Of a stretch of DNA of 52,508 nucleotides, positions 34,274-42,603 are shown in pieces; position 1 is the stretch's first letter, and each line of letters starts with the position of its first letter. The DNA comes from Pantoea brenneri (GTDB lineage Bacteria; Pseudomonadota; Gammaproteobacteria; Enterobacterales; Enterobacteriaceae). The position numbers and the translations under genes were made by a program. The notes below the pieces were generated by a model, which ran no database searches, was not told the origin of the DNA, and saw only the letters and a program-made list of their open reading frames with translations. The DNA lies in contig MIEI01000027.1 in NCBI GenBank assembly GCA_002095305.1, positions 1 to 52,508 on the forward strand, read 5' to 3'.

Positions 34274-35293
34274 ATGAAAAAGCTCACCTTAGACACGGTG
34301 GCAAAAATGGCCGGCGTCGGCATCGCGACGGTTGATCGGGTGCTGAATGAACGTGGCGGCGTGTCGCTGGAAACCACCCGCAAAGTGCTGAAAGCGGCAC
34401 GCGAAGTCGGCCTGAAGCGCCTGCTGCCGGAGGAGTATCAGCATCCGTGGCAAATAGAAGTGTTCCTCAGCAACAACGGTTCTTCGTTTTTCCAGCAGCT
34501 GACCGCCCACTTCAGCGACGTCGCCAGCCAGCTCGGCTATCGCCGTCTTAAGCTGCACAAAACCCTGGTGACCGAAGCGCAGCCCGAAAAGCTGGCGCAG
34601 AGCATTATTGCCCGCAGCGCCAATCGCGACGGCATCATTGTTTTCGCCCACGATTCGCCACCGATCTATCGCGCACTGGCGCTGTGTCGCAGCCGTAACG
34701 TGCCGGTGATCACCATCGTGACCGATCTGCCCGCCGCCGATCGCCTGTGCCATGTCGGTATCGACCAGTATCAGGCGGGACGGACAGCCGGTTTGCTGAT
34801 GAGTAAAACCAGCCATCAGCCCGGCGATATCGTGATGGTCAGCGGCCGTTTCGATTACCAGGCACACCGGCAGCGCATCGCCGGTTTCCGCGAAGTGATG
34901 AGCCAGCGCGCACCGCAACGTCACCTGCGTGAAGTGCTGCTTGGTCAGGACGACCGCGGCACCATCCGCAGCCTGCTGGCGCGTAATCTGACCCAGTCGC
35001 AGGCGATTGCGGGCGTCTACAATACCGGCATGGGCAATACTGACGTCAGCGAAACGCTGCGCGCCCATCAGCTGCTGGGCCGCTGTACTTACATTACCCA
35101 CGAGCTTTATTCAGTGACCCGTCAGCTGCTGCTGAATGATGAAGTGGCGTTTACCCTCGATCAGCACGCCCGGCAGCACGCCCGGTTGTCGATTGACCTG
35201 CTGCTGCGGCATCTGGAAACCGGTTATCAGCCGGATGTCTATCAGCAGGGTAAAGTCGCGTTCCGGCTGTTTACGGCGGAGAATATGGTGTAA
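34274..35293 (+). CDS. LacI-family transcriptional regulator
   Basis: 339 residues. LacI headpiece at 1-50 (TLDTVAKMAGVGIATVDRVLNERGG; hinge RKVLKAAREVGL) and a periplasmic-binding-protein-like sugar domain at about 60-330 (DGIIVFAHDSPP, VTDLPAADRLCHVGIDQYQAGRTAG, GRFDYQAHRQRIAGF, AGVYNTGMGNTD). The VDRVLNERGGVS type of headpiece is common among regulators of polyol and inositol-type sugars, but no target operon is adjacent. Start after GGAG. The sugar and the regulon are unknown; it may act at a distance. Confidence 0.88.
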   Translation: MKKLTLDTVAKMAGVGIATVDRVLNERGGVSLETTRKVLKAAREVGLKRLLPEEYQHPWQIEVFLSNNGSSFFQQLTAHFSDVASQLGYRRLKLHKTLVTEAQPEKLAQSIIARSANRDGIIVFAHDSPPIYRALALCRSRNVPVITIVTDLPAADRLCHVGIDQYQAGRTAGLLMSKTSHQPGDIVMVSGRFDYQAHRQRIAGFREVMSQRAPQRHLREVLLGQDDRGTIRSLLARNLTQSQAIAGVYNTGMGNTDVSETLRAHQLLGRCTYITHELYSVTRQLLLNDEVAFTLDQHARQHARLSIDLLLRHLETGYQPDVYQQGKVAFRLFTAENMV

Positions 35294-35324
35294 CCCCTCA
35301 CGCATTAAGGGGCCAGCACAAAGG

Positions 35325-36152
35325 TTACTGCGGCGGCTCCCGGCTCTCATCATCCGGACTCTGGCCGTCATCGCTGCCCTGGCTCTTCTCGACTTCCTGC
35401 GGATGACCCATCGACAGCGCAGTGGCGCTGGCCGGGTCAAACAGCGACAGGCTTTCAATCTGATCGACCATAATCACTTTACGAAATGACATCGCGTCTT
35501 TGGGCGTAGAGTCCAGCGTGATGCCGTGCTCGGCGTACCACTTGCTGTAGTTATGCTCTACCGCCAGCTTCAGCGTTTTGCTGTCGCGATAGCCGCTGAG
35601 CATCGGGATCAGGACGATATTTTTGGTGCTCTCATACTCAAAGGTCGAGGCGTGCACCATCCCGATGTAGATGCGGCGCGACTTGAGCGTAATCCACGCC
35701 AGTTCACCCTCTTCCATGCACTGAAACAGCAGCTGCTCAACGCCATTCGAGCGCGACAGTTGCTGATAGAGATCTTTACGCCCGGAGACGTTAAGTCGTG
35801 CACTGCCCGCCCAGTTCGAGCGATACAGGCAAAACAAAATGGCAAACGCCAGCATGATCACAATCGGTGCCTGGATGCCGAGGAAGCTCCAGTTCATAAA
35901 CTCCATCTGCCATTTGAGATGGACGCCCGGGATCATCTGTACCGCGTTGGCAATAGCAGAGATGGCGAGCAGCAGTAACCAGACAATGCCGGTGGCAAAC
36001 ACGCCCTGCAAAACAAAAATACAGCCGTACAAGGCAACCAGAAAATAGACATCCCAGCCCGACGAGCGGCGGATTTTAAAGCGGCTATTCAAATCGCGGC
36101 TGGTGTACCAGTAACCACTGACCATTAACACCATGAATATTGCGGTACCCAC
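35325..36152 (-). CDS. Membrane protein of unknown function with cytoplasmic beta-rich domain
   Basis: 275 residues. Three or four membrane helices in the first ~110 residues (MGTAIFMVLMVSGYWY; VYFLVALYGCIFVLQG / IVWLLLLAISAIAN; IQAPIVIMLAFAILFCLY), then a soluble domain with AWITLKSRRIYIGMV and NIVLIPMLSGYRD, which looks like an SH3- or Sm-like beta barrel, and a charged carboxy end rich in Ser/Asp/Glu. I do not recognise a named family. The start is one base after the end of the 65-residue gene upstream, so the two are clearly co-expressed. Confidence 0.8.
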   Translation of the reverse strand: MGTAIFMVLMVSGYWYTSRDLNSRFKIRRSSGWDVYFLVALYGCIFVLQGVFATGIVWLLLLAISAIANAVQMIPGVHLKWQMEFMNWSFLGIQAPIVIMLAFAILFCLYRSNWAGSARLNVSGRKDLYQQLSRSNGVEQLLFQCMEEGELAWITLKSRRIYIGMVHASTFEYESTKNIVLIPMLSGYRDSKTLKLAVEHNYSKWYAEHGITLDSTPKDAMSFRKVIMVDQIESLSLFDPASATALSMGHPQEVEKSQGSDDGQSPDDESREPPQ

Positions 36153-36153
36153 C

Positions 36154-36351
36154 TCAGACTCCCTTTAACGTATTCACATGGCGGGCAAAATCTTCGTGCA
36201 CTTCTTCACTAAGGGTGTTGACCGAGATATTGCCGTTCTCGTCAATGATGATGCGTTCACCTTCAGCGATGGAGTCGTTGATGTCCTGGCGGGACATGAT
36301 CTGCAGAAATTTCTCGGGACTGGCAAACAGCGATTTAACAAATTTGAACAT
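36154..36351 (-). CDS. Small protein of unknown function (65 residues), partner of downstream membrane protein
   Basis: 65 residues from the ATG at 36351 (MFKFVKSLFASPEKFLQIMS): an amphipathic N-terminal helix, then an acidic segment (IAEGERIIIDENGNISVNT) and HEDFARHVNTL. A longer frame from 36402 is possible but begins in a region without a ribosome site; that is also weak for 36351, so the start is uncertain. Separated from the membrane-protein gene by one base. Function unknown; I suppose it binds or regulates that membrane protein. Confidence 0.7.
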   Translation of the reverse strand: MFKFVKSLFASPEKFLQIMSRQDINDSIAEGERIIIDENGNISVNTLSEEVHEDFARHVNTLKGV

Positions 36352-36637
36352 GGCGATCCACTTATCGGGTTTAAAAGAGAAAGTATGTGACCGAAACGGC
36401 ACTCTCGCCTGGTTAATTTCAGGTGAAATTTCTTAAAATCAATTAATTAGCGAAGCGGTTAGTGTTCATCTCTGGCCGCATTTTGCTGAAATAGCCAACA
36501 TAACCAGTAGATTGGCGGTGTCGTCTGCCCTTTTTCAGCGTAGCAGTCTGTGACCGGGCGTCATCCCTTCCTCGCCGGTTAGCGCTAAGCTCAATCTTTG
36601 TCAGCTTACTGTCACCCCTGTATTGAGGAAGATTCAG

Positions 36638-37624
36638 ATGAAACAACGCACGTTAGGTCGTACCGGTCAGCGCGTCTCCGAAATTGGCTTTGGCGCATGG
36701 GCGATTGGCGGGACCTGGGGAGAAGTCAGCCAGCAGGATGCCGAGGCCGCGCTGCACGCTGCCCTGGATGCCGGCATAACCTTTATTGATACTGCCGATG
36801 TGTATGGTGACGGCCGCTCTGAAAAGATTATCGCCGGGGTGCTGAATCAGCGCGGCGGTGAGCGCCCGTTTGTGGCAACCAAGCTGGGCCGGCGGCTGTC
36901 GCCGCACGTGGTGGACGGTTATAACGCCAGCAACCTCAATGCGTTTGTCGACCGCTCGCGCGAGAATCTGCAAACCGGGACGCTGGATTTAGTGCAGCTT
37001 CACTGCCCGCCAACCGAGGTTTATTACAATCCGGAGGTGTTTGCAGTGATGGATGAGATGGTTGCCGCCGGGAAAATTCGCCATTACGGCGTGTCGGTAG
37101 AAAGAGTCGAAGAGGGGCTGAAGGCGCTGGAATTTCCCAACGTCTCATCTATTCAGCTGATCTACAACATCTTCCGCCAGCGTCCGGCGGAACTGCTGCT
37201 GCGTGAGGCAAAACGGCGTAATGTCGGGATTATCGCCCGCGTCCCGCTGGCATCAGGCTTGCTGACCGGGAAAATGGGCCCGGACAGCCAGTTTGCCGCC
37301 GACGATCACCGCGCCTTCAACCGCAATGGCGAAGCCTTTGATAAGGGTGAAACCTTTTCCGGCGTACCGTATGAGGTGGCGCTGGAGGCGGTAGAGGAGA
37401 TTCGTCGTTACGTGCCGGGCGACATCAGCATGGCGATGCTGGCGCTGCGCTGGATCCTGATGAACGACGATGTCAGCGTGGTGATCCCCGGCGCGAAAAA
37501 TCGCCAGCAGGCTGAAGACAATGCCCGCGCCAGCAGCGTTGACGCGCTGTCTGACGAGACCATGGCGGCGCTGAAGCAGATTTATCAGGCGAAGATCGCC
37601 CCTTACGTGCATCAGCGCTGGTAG
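36638..37624 (+). CDS. Aldo/keto reductase
   Basis: 328 residues, (beta/alpha)8 barrel of the AKR superfamily. N-terminal LGRTGQRVSEIGFGAWAIGG, catalytic tetrad visible as Asp and Tyr in FIDTADVYGDGRSE, Lys in VATKLGRR and His in VQLHCPP. NADPH-binding segment near the end (VVIPGAKNRQQAEDN). ATG at 36638 chosen because GAGGAAGA lies eight bases before it. Substrate unknown; similar to proteins annotated as general stress or YajO/Gsp69-type reductases. Confidence 0.9.
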   Translation: MKQRTLGRTGQRVSEIGFGAWAIGGTWGEVSQQDAEAALHAALDAGITFIDTADVYGDGRSEKIIAGVLNQRGGERPFVATKLGRRLSPHVVDGYNASNLNAFVDRSRENLQTGTLDLVQLHCPPTEVYYNPEVFAVMDEMVAAGKIRHYGVSVERVEEGLKALEFPNVSSIQLIYNIFRQRPAELLLREAKRRNVGIIARVPLASGLLTGKMGPDSQFAADDHRAFNRNGEAFDKGETFSGVPYEVALEAVEEIRRYVPGDISMAMLALRWILMNDDVSVVIPGAKNRQQAEDNARASSVDALSDETMAALKQIYQAKIAPYVHQRW

Positions 37625-37633
37625 TCGCGCGAT

Positions 37634-38818
37634 TTACAACGCCTGGGCGCACGCCCAGGCGGAACTCCACGCCCACTGGAAGTTATATCCCCCCAGCCAG
37701 CCGGTCACATCCACCACTTCACCAATGAAATAGAGGCCCGGTACCGTCCGTGCTTCCATGGTTTTCGAAGAGAGCTGGGTGGTATCCACGCCGCCCAGCG
37801 TCACTTCAGCAGTGCGATAGCCTTCGGTTCCGTTTGGCTGAATACGCCAGGCGTGCAGCGTCTGCACCAGCTCCGCCTGCTGCTTGCTGTTGAGCTGCTT
37901 CAGGGTGATATCGGGCACCACCTTCAGCGTTTGCAGCACCTCCACCAGCCGTTTCGGCAGAATTTTTGCCAGGCTGTTCTTCAGGCTGAGGTTCGGATGC
38001 GCCTCACGCTGAACGGTCAGAAAGGCGTCGAGCGGCGTGGCAGGCGACAGATCGATAGTGACGAACTCACCCGGCAGCCAGTAGCTGGAGATCTGCAACA
38101 CCGCCGGGCCAGAGAGTCCCCGATGGGTAAACAGCATCGCCTCTTTAAAGCGGGTGCCATCCTGCGCGTCGATGGTGGTCTCCAGGGCCACGCCGGACAA
38201 AGTCTGTAGCTGTTCCAGCAGCGGCTTATGCAGGGTAAACGGCACCAGCGCAGCACGCGTCGGGAAGACGGTCAGACCAAACTGTTCAGCAATTTTATAG
38301 CCAAACGGCGATGCGCCCAGGCCGGGCATCGACAGACCGCCACTGGCGATGACCAGTTTTTCCGCCTGAACCGTGCTGCCGTTGAGTTGCAGGGTGTAGC
38401 CGCTGTCGTCACGCGTCACGCTCAGCACTTCACTGCGTAACCGCAGCGTCACCTGGCCCTTTTCGCACTCGGCCAGCAGCAGATCGACAATCTGCTGAGC
38501 GGAATCATCACAAAACAGCTGGCCAAGGGTTTTCTCATGCCAGGCTATCTGGTGACGATTGACCAGATCGATAAAATCCCACTGGGTATAACGCGCCAGC
38601 GCCGACTTACAGAAATGAGGGTTATGTGACAGATAGGCCGCCGGTTCAGTGTAGAGATTGGTGAAGTTGCAGCGCCCTCCGCCCGACATCAGGATCTTAC
38701 GTCCCGGCTTTTTGCCGTTATCCAGCAGCAATACGCGACGCCCGCGCTGTCCGGCCTGGGCGGCACAGAACAGCCCTGCGGCCCCGGCACCAATGATGAT
38801 AACGTCAAACTGTTCCAC
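37634..38818 (-). CDS. yhiN: NAD(P)/FAD-dependent oxidoreductase YhiN (HI0933/BaiN family)
   Basis: 394 residues. N-terminal dinucleotide-binding motif DVIIIGAGAAGLFCAAQAGQ, the family-specific GRKILMSGGGRCNFTNLY, and C-terminal GLYFIGEVVDVTGWLGGYNFQ. Matches E. coli YhiN and its conserved place next to pitA. A flavoprotein of unknown physiological substrate; the family includes bile-acid flavin reductases in gut bacteria (BaiN) but that role is not implied here. Divergent from pitA. Confidence 0.93.
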   Translation of the reverse strand: MEQFDVIIIGAGAAGLFCAAQAGQRGRRVLLLDNGKKPGRKILMSGGGRCNFTNLYTEPAAYLSHNPHFCKSALARYTQWDFIDLVNRHQIAWHEKTLGQLFCDDSAQQIVDLLLAECEKGQVTLRLRSEVLSVTRDDSGYTLQLNGSTVQAEKLVIASGGLSMPGLGASPFGYKIAEQFGLTVFPTRAALVPFTLHKPLLEQLQTLSGVALETTIDAQDGTRFKEAMLFTHRGLSGPAVLQISSYWLPGEFVTIDLSPATPLDAFLTVQREAHPNLSLKNSLAKILPKRLVEVLQTLKVVPDITLKQLNSKQQAELVQTLHAWRIQPNGTEGYRTAEVTLGGVDTTQLSSKTMEARTVPGLYFIGEVVDVTGWLGGYNFQWAWSSAWACAQAL

Positions 38819-39061
38819 GGCGGTTTACTCACTTAATCGGAAAGGCGCAGATTGTAGTGATCTGCTCACTGAGACGCCAGCGTCAAAAATTTGCCGTAAA
38901 TGTGTCATAATGTAACTGACTAATATCTGGGCCTTTTTCCCCCTTTAACCCGGCTACGTTACTGCTAAAGGTCAAATTAAGGCTATATTTTCCTTTCCCA
39001 TACAGCACGTTGTCGCGGATAATGCGCCGCGTTCATGTCCTCCAAAAATGGCGTAACGTTT

Positions 39062-40564
39062 ATGCTACATCTGTTTGCTGGTCTAGACCTCAGTACTGGC
39101 CTGTTATTGGTTCTTGCCCTGCTGTTTGTATTGTTTTACGAAGCAATCAACGGCTTCCACGACACGGCCAACGCAGTTGCGACGGTCATCTATACGCGTG
39201 CCATGCGTGCCCAGCTTGCTGTGGTTATGGCAGGCGTCTTTAACTTTTTTGGCGTGCTACTCGGTGGATTGAGTGTCGCCTATGCCATTGTTCATATGCT
39301 CCCCACCGATCTGTTATTAAATGTTGGATCGGCTCACGGTCTCGCCATGGTGTTTTCTATGCTGCTGGCGGCGATTATCTGGAATCTCGGCACCTGGTAT
39401 CTGGGTCTGCCGGCATCCAGCTCCCATACCCTGATCGGCGCCATTATTGGTATCGGTCTGACCAACGCCCTGATGACCGGTACCTCGGTGGTTGATGCAC
39501 TCAACATCCCGAAAGTGCTGAACATCTTCCTGTCTCTGATCCTGTCGCCGATTGTCGGCCTGGCGATCGCCGGTGGCCTGATCTTTATTCTGCGTCGTTA
39601 CTGGAGCAGCACCAAAAAGCGTGCCCGCATCCATATGACGCCAGCCGACCGCGAAAAGATCGACGGCAAGAAAAAGCCGCCGTTCTGGACCCGCATCGCC
39701 CTGATTGTTTCAGCGATCGGCGTCAGCTATTCGCATGGCGCGAATGACGGCCAGAAAGGCATCGGTCTGATTATGCTGGTGTTGATCGGCGTGGCTCCGG
39801 CCGGCTTCGTGGTAAACATGAATGCCTCGGGCTACGACATCACCCGGACCCGCGATGCGGTCAATCATCTGGAGCAGTATTATCAGCAGCACAACGCTTC
39901 GCTGACGCATATCATCCAGATGGCGCCGCCTAAGCTGCCGACGCCGGAAGAAGTGCCATCAACCAGCCCGCAGGAGTTCCACTGTGACAGCGCCCGCGCG
40001 TTACAGGCGGTTCAGCGCGCACAGGTGCTGCTGAATAATCTGCAAAGTTACGATCAGCTGACGGTGGATCAGCGCGGCCAGATGCGTCGCCTGCTGCTGT
40101 GTATCTCAGATACGGCGGACAAAGCGGCCAAGCTGCCGGAAACGACCCCGGACGATCAGCGCTTCCTCAATAAACTGAAAGGCGATCTGCTTGGCACCAT
40201 CGAGTATGCGCCGGTCTGGATTATCGTTGCGGTTGCGTTAGCGCTCGGCACCGGCACCATGATTGGCTGGCGTCGTGTTGCCACCACCATTGGTGAGAAG
40301 ATTGGTAAAAAAGGCATGACCTATGCACAGGGAATGTCAGCCCAGGTCACGGCAGCGCTCTCTATCGGCGTCGCCAGCTATACCGGAATGCCGGTTTCGA
40401 CCACCCACATCCTCTCTTCGTCAGTCGCCGGTACCATGCTGGTTGACGGCGGCGGATTGCAGAGCCGGACCATCAAAAACATCGCCATGGCGTGGATCTT
40501 CACGCTGCCGGTATGTATTGTGCTGTCAGGTTCGCTCTACTGGATTGCCTTAAAACTGGTGTAA
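39062..40564 (+). CDS. pitA: Low-affinity inorganic phosphate / metal-phosphate transporter PitA
   Basis: 500 residues. Imports phosphate with divalent metal in symport with protons. Two inverted PiT signatures: [20 protein letters not shown] near the start and [16 protein letters not shown] / [15 protein letters not shown]. Large cytoplasmic loop (about 260-380) with the variable segment typical of enterobacterial PitA. The ATG at 39062 ([10 protein letters not shown]) matches the E. coli start; an upstream in-frame ATG at 39035 is possible but unlikely. Followed by a terminator that also serves the convergent uspB. Confidence 0.96.
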   Translation: MLHLFAGLDLSTGLLLVLALLFVLFYEAINGFHDTANAVATVIYTRAMRAQLAVVMAGVFNFFGVLLGGLSVAYAIVHMLPTDLLLNVGSAHGLAMVFSMLLAAIIWNLGTWYLGLPASSSHTLIGAIIGIGLTNALMTGTSVVDALNIPKVLNIFLSLILSPIVGLAIAGGLIFILRRYWSSTKKRARIHMTPADREKIDGKKKPPFWTRIALIVSAIGVSYSHGANDGQKGIGLIMLVLIGVAPAGFVVNMNASGYDITRTRDAVNHLEQYYQQHNASLTHIIQMAPPKLPTPEEVPSTSPQEFHCDSARALQAVQRAQVLLNNLQSYDQLTVDQRGQMRRLLLCISDTADKAAKLPETTPDDQRFLNKLKGDLLGTIEYAPVWIIVAVALALGTGTMIGWRRVATTIGEKIGKKGMTYAQGMSAQVTAALSIGVASYTGMPVSTTHILSSSVAGTMLVDGGGLQSRTIKNIAMAWIFTLPVCIVLSGSLYWIALKLV

Positions 40565-40579
40565 TGCCAGCGAGATCAG

Positions 40580-40603
40580 AGGGCGACGCAAGTCGCCCTT
40601 TTT
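40580..40603 (+). terminator. Intrinsic terminator of pitA
   Basis: Eight-bp stem AGGGCGAC / GTCGCCCT with a GCAA loop and a following T-tract; the T's run into the end of uspB. Confidence 0.9.
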
Positions 40604-40937
40604 AATGCCAGATCGCCATCGCCACCAGGCTGATCACCACCAGTCCGCACAGCGCGCTGGTCAGCATAAACTGTCCCCTTACCCGCTCGCAGCGACGAAT
40701 AAATTCGTCATCATGATGATCAAGATAGCGTTTCGCCCAGATATAGGTCACCAGTCGCACCTGTTTGCTGGGCTGGCCGTGAGAGGTGAAAAACCCCGCC
40801 CCGTCGACATACTGATACAGCAGCGGATCGCAACCGCGTAATACCGCCAGCAACGCACGCAGAGAAGAAAAATAGCGCGCCATATTCACAATACACACCA
40901 CACAAAGAGCCCAAAAAAGCGCAATAGTACTGATCAT
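40602..40937 (-). CDS. uspB: Universal stress protein B (membrane) UspB
   Basis: 111 residues, identical in length to E. coli Usp[21 protein letters not shown] (helix 1), [36 protein letters not shown], and C-terminal helix [19 protein letters not shown]. Sigma-S-dependent in E. coli and needed for ethanol resistance in stationary phase. The ATG at 40937 follows GGAGGGG; a long in-frame extension upstream to 41165 is rejected. Divergent from uspA. Confidence 0.95.
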   Translation of the reverse strand: MISTIALFWALCVVCIVNMARYFSSLRALLAVLRGCDPLLYQYVDGAGFFTSHGQPSKQVRLVTYIWAKRYLDHHDDEFIRRCERVRGQFMLTSALCGLVVISLVAMAIWH

Positions 40938-41354
40938 ATTCTCCCCTCCTGGCTGGAGCCGCAGGAACAGACGCAGCGGGAAAACGCTGAGCACGCCCAC
41001 AGAAATAGCCAACCTCTGAATCACCCAACTGCGATAGTGTTCTGAACGCCTGGGCGGTAACAAACCAGACCGCCTTTTTTCAGTGTAGGAGAAATGTTTA
41101 AATTTTTTCCAGCGATGAATTTCGTTTGGCGCGAGTAAAATTACCGCATCGTTGATCTTATTCACAAGCCAGGCGGCAACGGCAGCATTTGCCCGCAGAG
41201 AAGGCTATACTCAGAGACATAACAACATGACCACCTGCACCGCAGGTACACACTTTGGTGGCGCTCATCGCCCGCTCGCGCAAAGGATTTCGCTAAGCTG
41301 TGACGCGGCAGGAACCCCGGATGCCATCCTTAATCTCGTGAAAGGAGTTTTATC
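40938..41354. promoter_or_regulatory. Divergent uspB / uspA control region
   Basis: 417 bases. It contains a rightward intrinsic-terminator-like element at 41053-41080 (see separate entry) and TATACT (41206-41211) with CTATACT context, a possible -10 for uspA that could be read by both sigma-70 and sigma-S. It would give a ~140-base uspA leader. A GTGAAAGGAG ribosome site precedes uspA. No gene seen. Confidence 0.45.
41053..41080 (+). terminator. Terminator-like hairpin in the uspB-uspA gap
   Basis: GGCGGT / ACCGCC stem with a 10-base loop followed by exactly six T's on the + strand. There is no annotated rightward gene before it (uspB points left), so it would end an unannotated + transcript; in the leftward direction it lies in the uspB leader. 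Confidence 0.55.
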
Positions 41355-41792
41355 ATGGCTTATAAACATATCCTGATTGCAGTAGACCTTTCTCCCGAAA
41401 GTCAGTTACTGGTGGATAAAGCCGTTTCGCTGGCCCGCCCTTACGACGCCAAAATTTCCCTGATTCACGTCGATGTGAATTATTCCGATCTCTACACCGG
41501 CCTGATTGATGTCAACCTGGGCGATATGCAGAAGCGTATTTCTGAAGAGACGCACTCTGCGCTGAAAGGTCTGTCTGATTCCGCGGGCTACCCGATCAGT
41601 GAAACCCTGAGCGGCAGCGGCGATCTCGGCCAGGTGCTGGTGGATGCGATTAAAAAGTATGACGTCGATCTGGTGGTGTGTGGTCATCATCAGGACTTCT
41701 GGAGCAAGCTGATGTCGTCGGCGCGCCAGTTGATCAACACCGTACATATCGACATGCTGATTGTGCCGCTACGCGATGAAGATGAAGCCTGA
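41355..41792 (+). CDS. uspA: Universal stress protein A (UspA)
   Basis: 145 residues (E. coli 144). N-terminal [20 protein letters not shown], conserved [31 protein letters not shown] and LIVPLRDE. A dimeric cytoplasmic protein induced by growth arrest and many stresses; this UspA subclass lacks the ATP-binding GxxGSx9GS motif, as seen here. Ends at a bidirectional terminator shared with rsmJ. In E. coli dtpB follows; it is missing here. Confidence 0.97.
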   Translation: MAYKHILIAVDLSPESQLLVDKAVSLARPYDAKISLIHVDVNYSDLYTGLIDVNLGDMQKRISEETHSALKGLSDSAGYPISETLSGSGDLGQVLVDAIKKYDVDLVVCGHHQDFWSKLMSSARQLINTVHIDMLIVPLRDEDEA

Positions 41793-41811
41793 GTGACGTG
41801 CAGGACCCATA

Positions 41812-41836
41812 AAGCCGGCTGATTGCCGGCTTTTTT
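41812..41836. terminator. Terminator between uspA and rsmJ
   Basis: Eight-bp stem AAGCCGGC / GCCGGCTT with a TGATT loop and a T-tract. It ends uspA and, with its shorter A-run on the left, may also serve rsmJ. Confidence 0.88.
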
Positions 41837-41842
41837 ATCGGG

Positions 41843-42595
41843 TTAACTGACCAGTGGGGGATAGATATCGAAGCGATGGCTTTTGGTCACCACCGCCGCC
41901 TGGGTAACCACGCCTGCCAGCGGCGGCGCATAGTCGGGCCGCTTCACCACGATCCGCTTCTTTGCCAGCCGACGGGCCGGTTCCAGCAGCGCGTCAGCAT
42001 CCTCATCGGGACCCACCAGCGACTGAAATACCCGCATCTCTTTTTTCACCATCGCGCTTTTCTGCCGGTGAGGATACATCGGATCGAGATAGACCACGTC
42101 CGGCTGCGGGGTGATATCGCTCAGCGCCTCGGCGCTGGCGGCGTGAATCAGCGTCAGGCGCTGACGCAGCCAGCCGCCGATTTCCGCATCCTGATAGCCG
42201 CGCTGTAAACCGTCTTCCAGCAGCGCTGCCACCACCGGATGGCGCTCCAGCATCCGCACCCGGCAGCCCAGTGCCGCCAGGACAAAGGCATCACGCCCGA
42301 GTCCGGCCGTGGCATCCACCACATCCGGCAGATAGTCGCCTTTAATGCCCACCGCTTTTGCCACGGCTTCACCGCGACCGCCGCCAAAGCGACGACGGTG
42401 CGCCATTGCACCTGAGACAAAATCGACAAAGATGCCGCCCAGCTTCGGCTCATCCCGCTTACGCAGCTCAAGATGCGTCGGGGTTTGTACCAGCGCCAGC
42501 AAGGCATTTTCGTCGTGCTCCAGCTGCCAGCGCTGCGCTAAACGTGATAAGGCGCCGTCTCCGGCGCCTGATTCATCGAGCAAACAGATTTTCAC
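41843..42595 (-). CDS. rsmJ: 16S rRNA (guanine-1516-N2)-methyltransferase RsmJ
   Basis: Methylates N2 of G1516 in 16S rRNA. 250 residues, as in E. coli YhiQ. SAM-binding motif [17 protein letters not shown], family motif [21 protein letters not shown] and catalytic [11 protein letters not shown]. Eight bases downstream of prlC, so co-transcribed with it (prlC-rsmJ) as in E. coli, where the pair is heat-shock induced. Confidence 0.95.
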   Translation of the reverse strand: MKICLLDESGAGDGALSRLAQRWQLEHDENALLALVQTPTHLELRKRDEPKLGGIFVDFVSGAMAHRRRFGGGRGEAVAKAVGIKGDYLPDVVDATAGLGRDAFVLAALGCRVRMLERHPVVAALLEDGLQRGYQDAEIGGWLRQRLTLIHAASAEALSDITPQPDVVYLDPMYPHRQKSAMVKKEMRVFQSLVGPDEDADALLEPARRLAKKRIVVKRPDYAPPLAGVVTQAAVVTKSHRFDIYPPLVS

Positions 42596-42603
42596 GTAAC
42601 GAC

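Noticed and set aside
37640..37661. GC hairpin CGCCTGGGC / GCCCAGGCG as terminator of the aldo/keto reductase gene
   Set aside because: It lies within the coding end of yhiN (Ala-Gln-Ala-Leu region) and has no T-tract.
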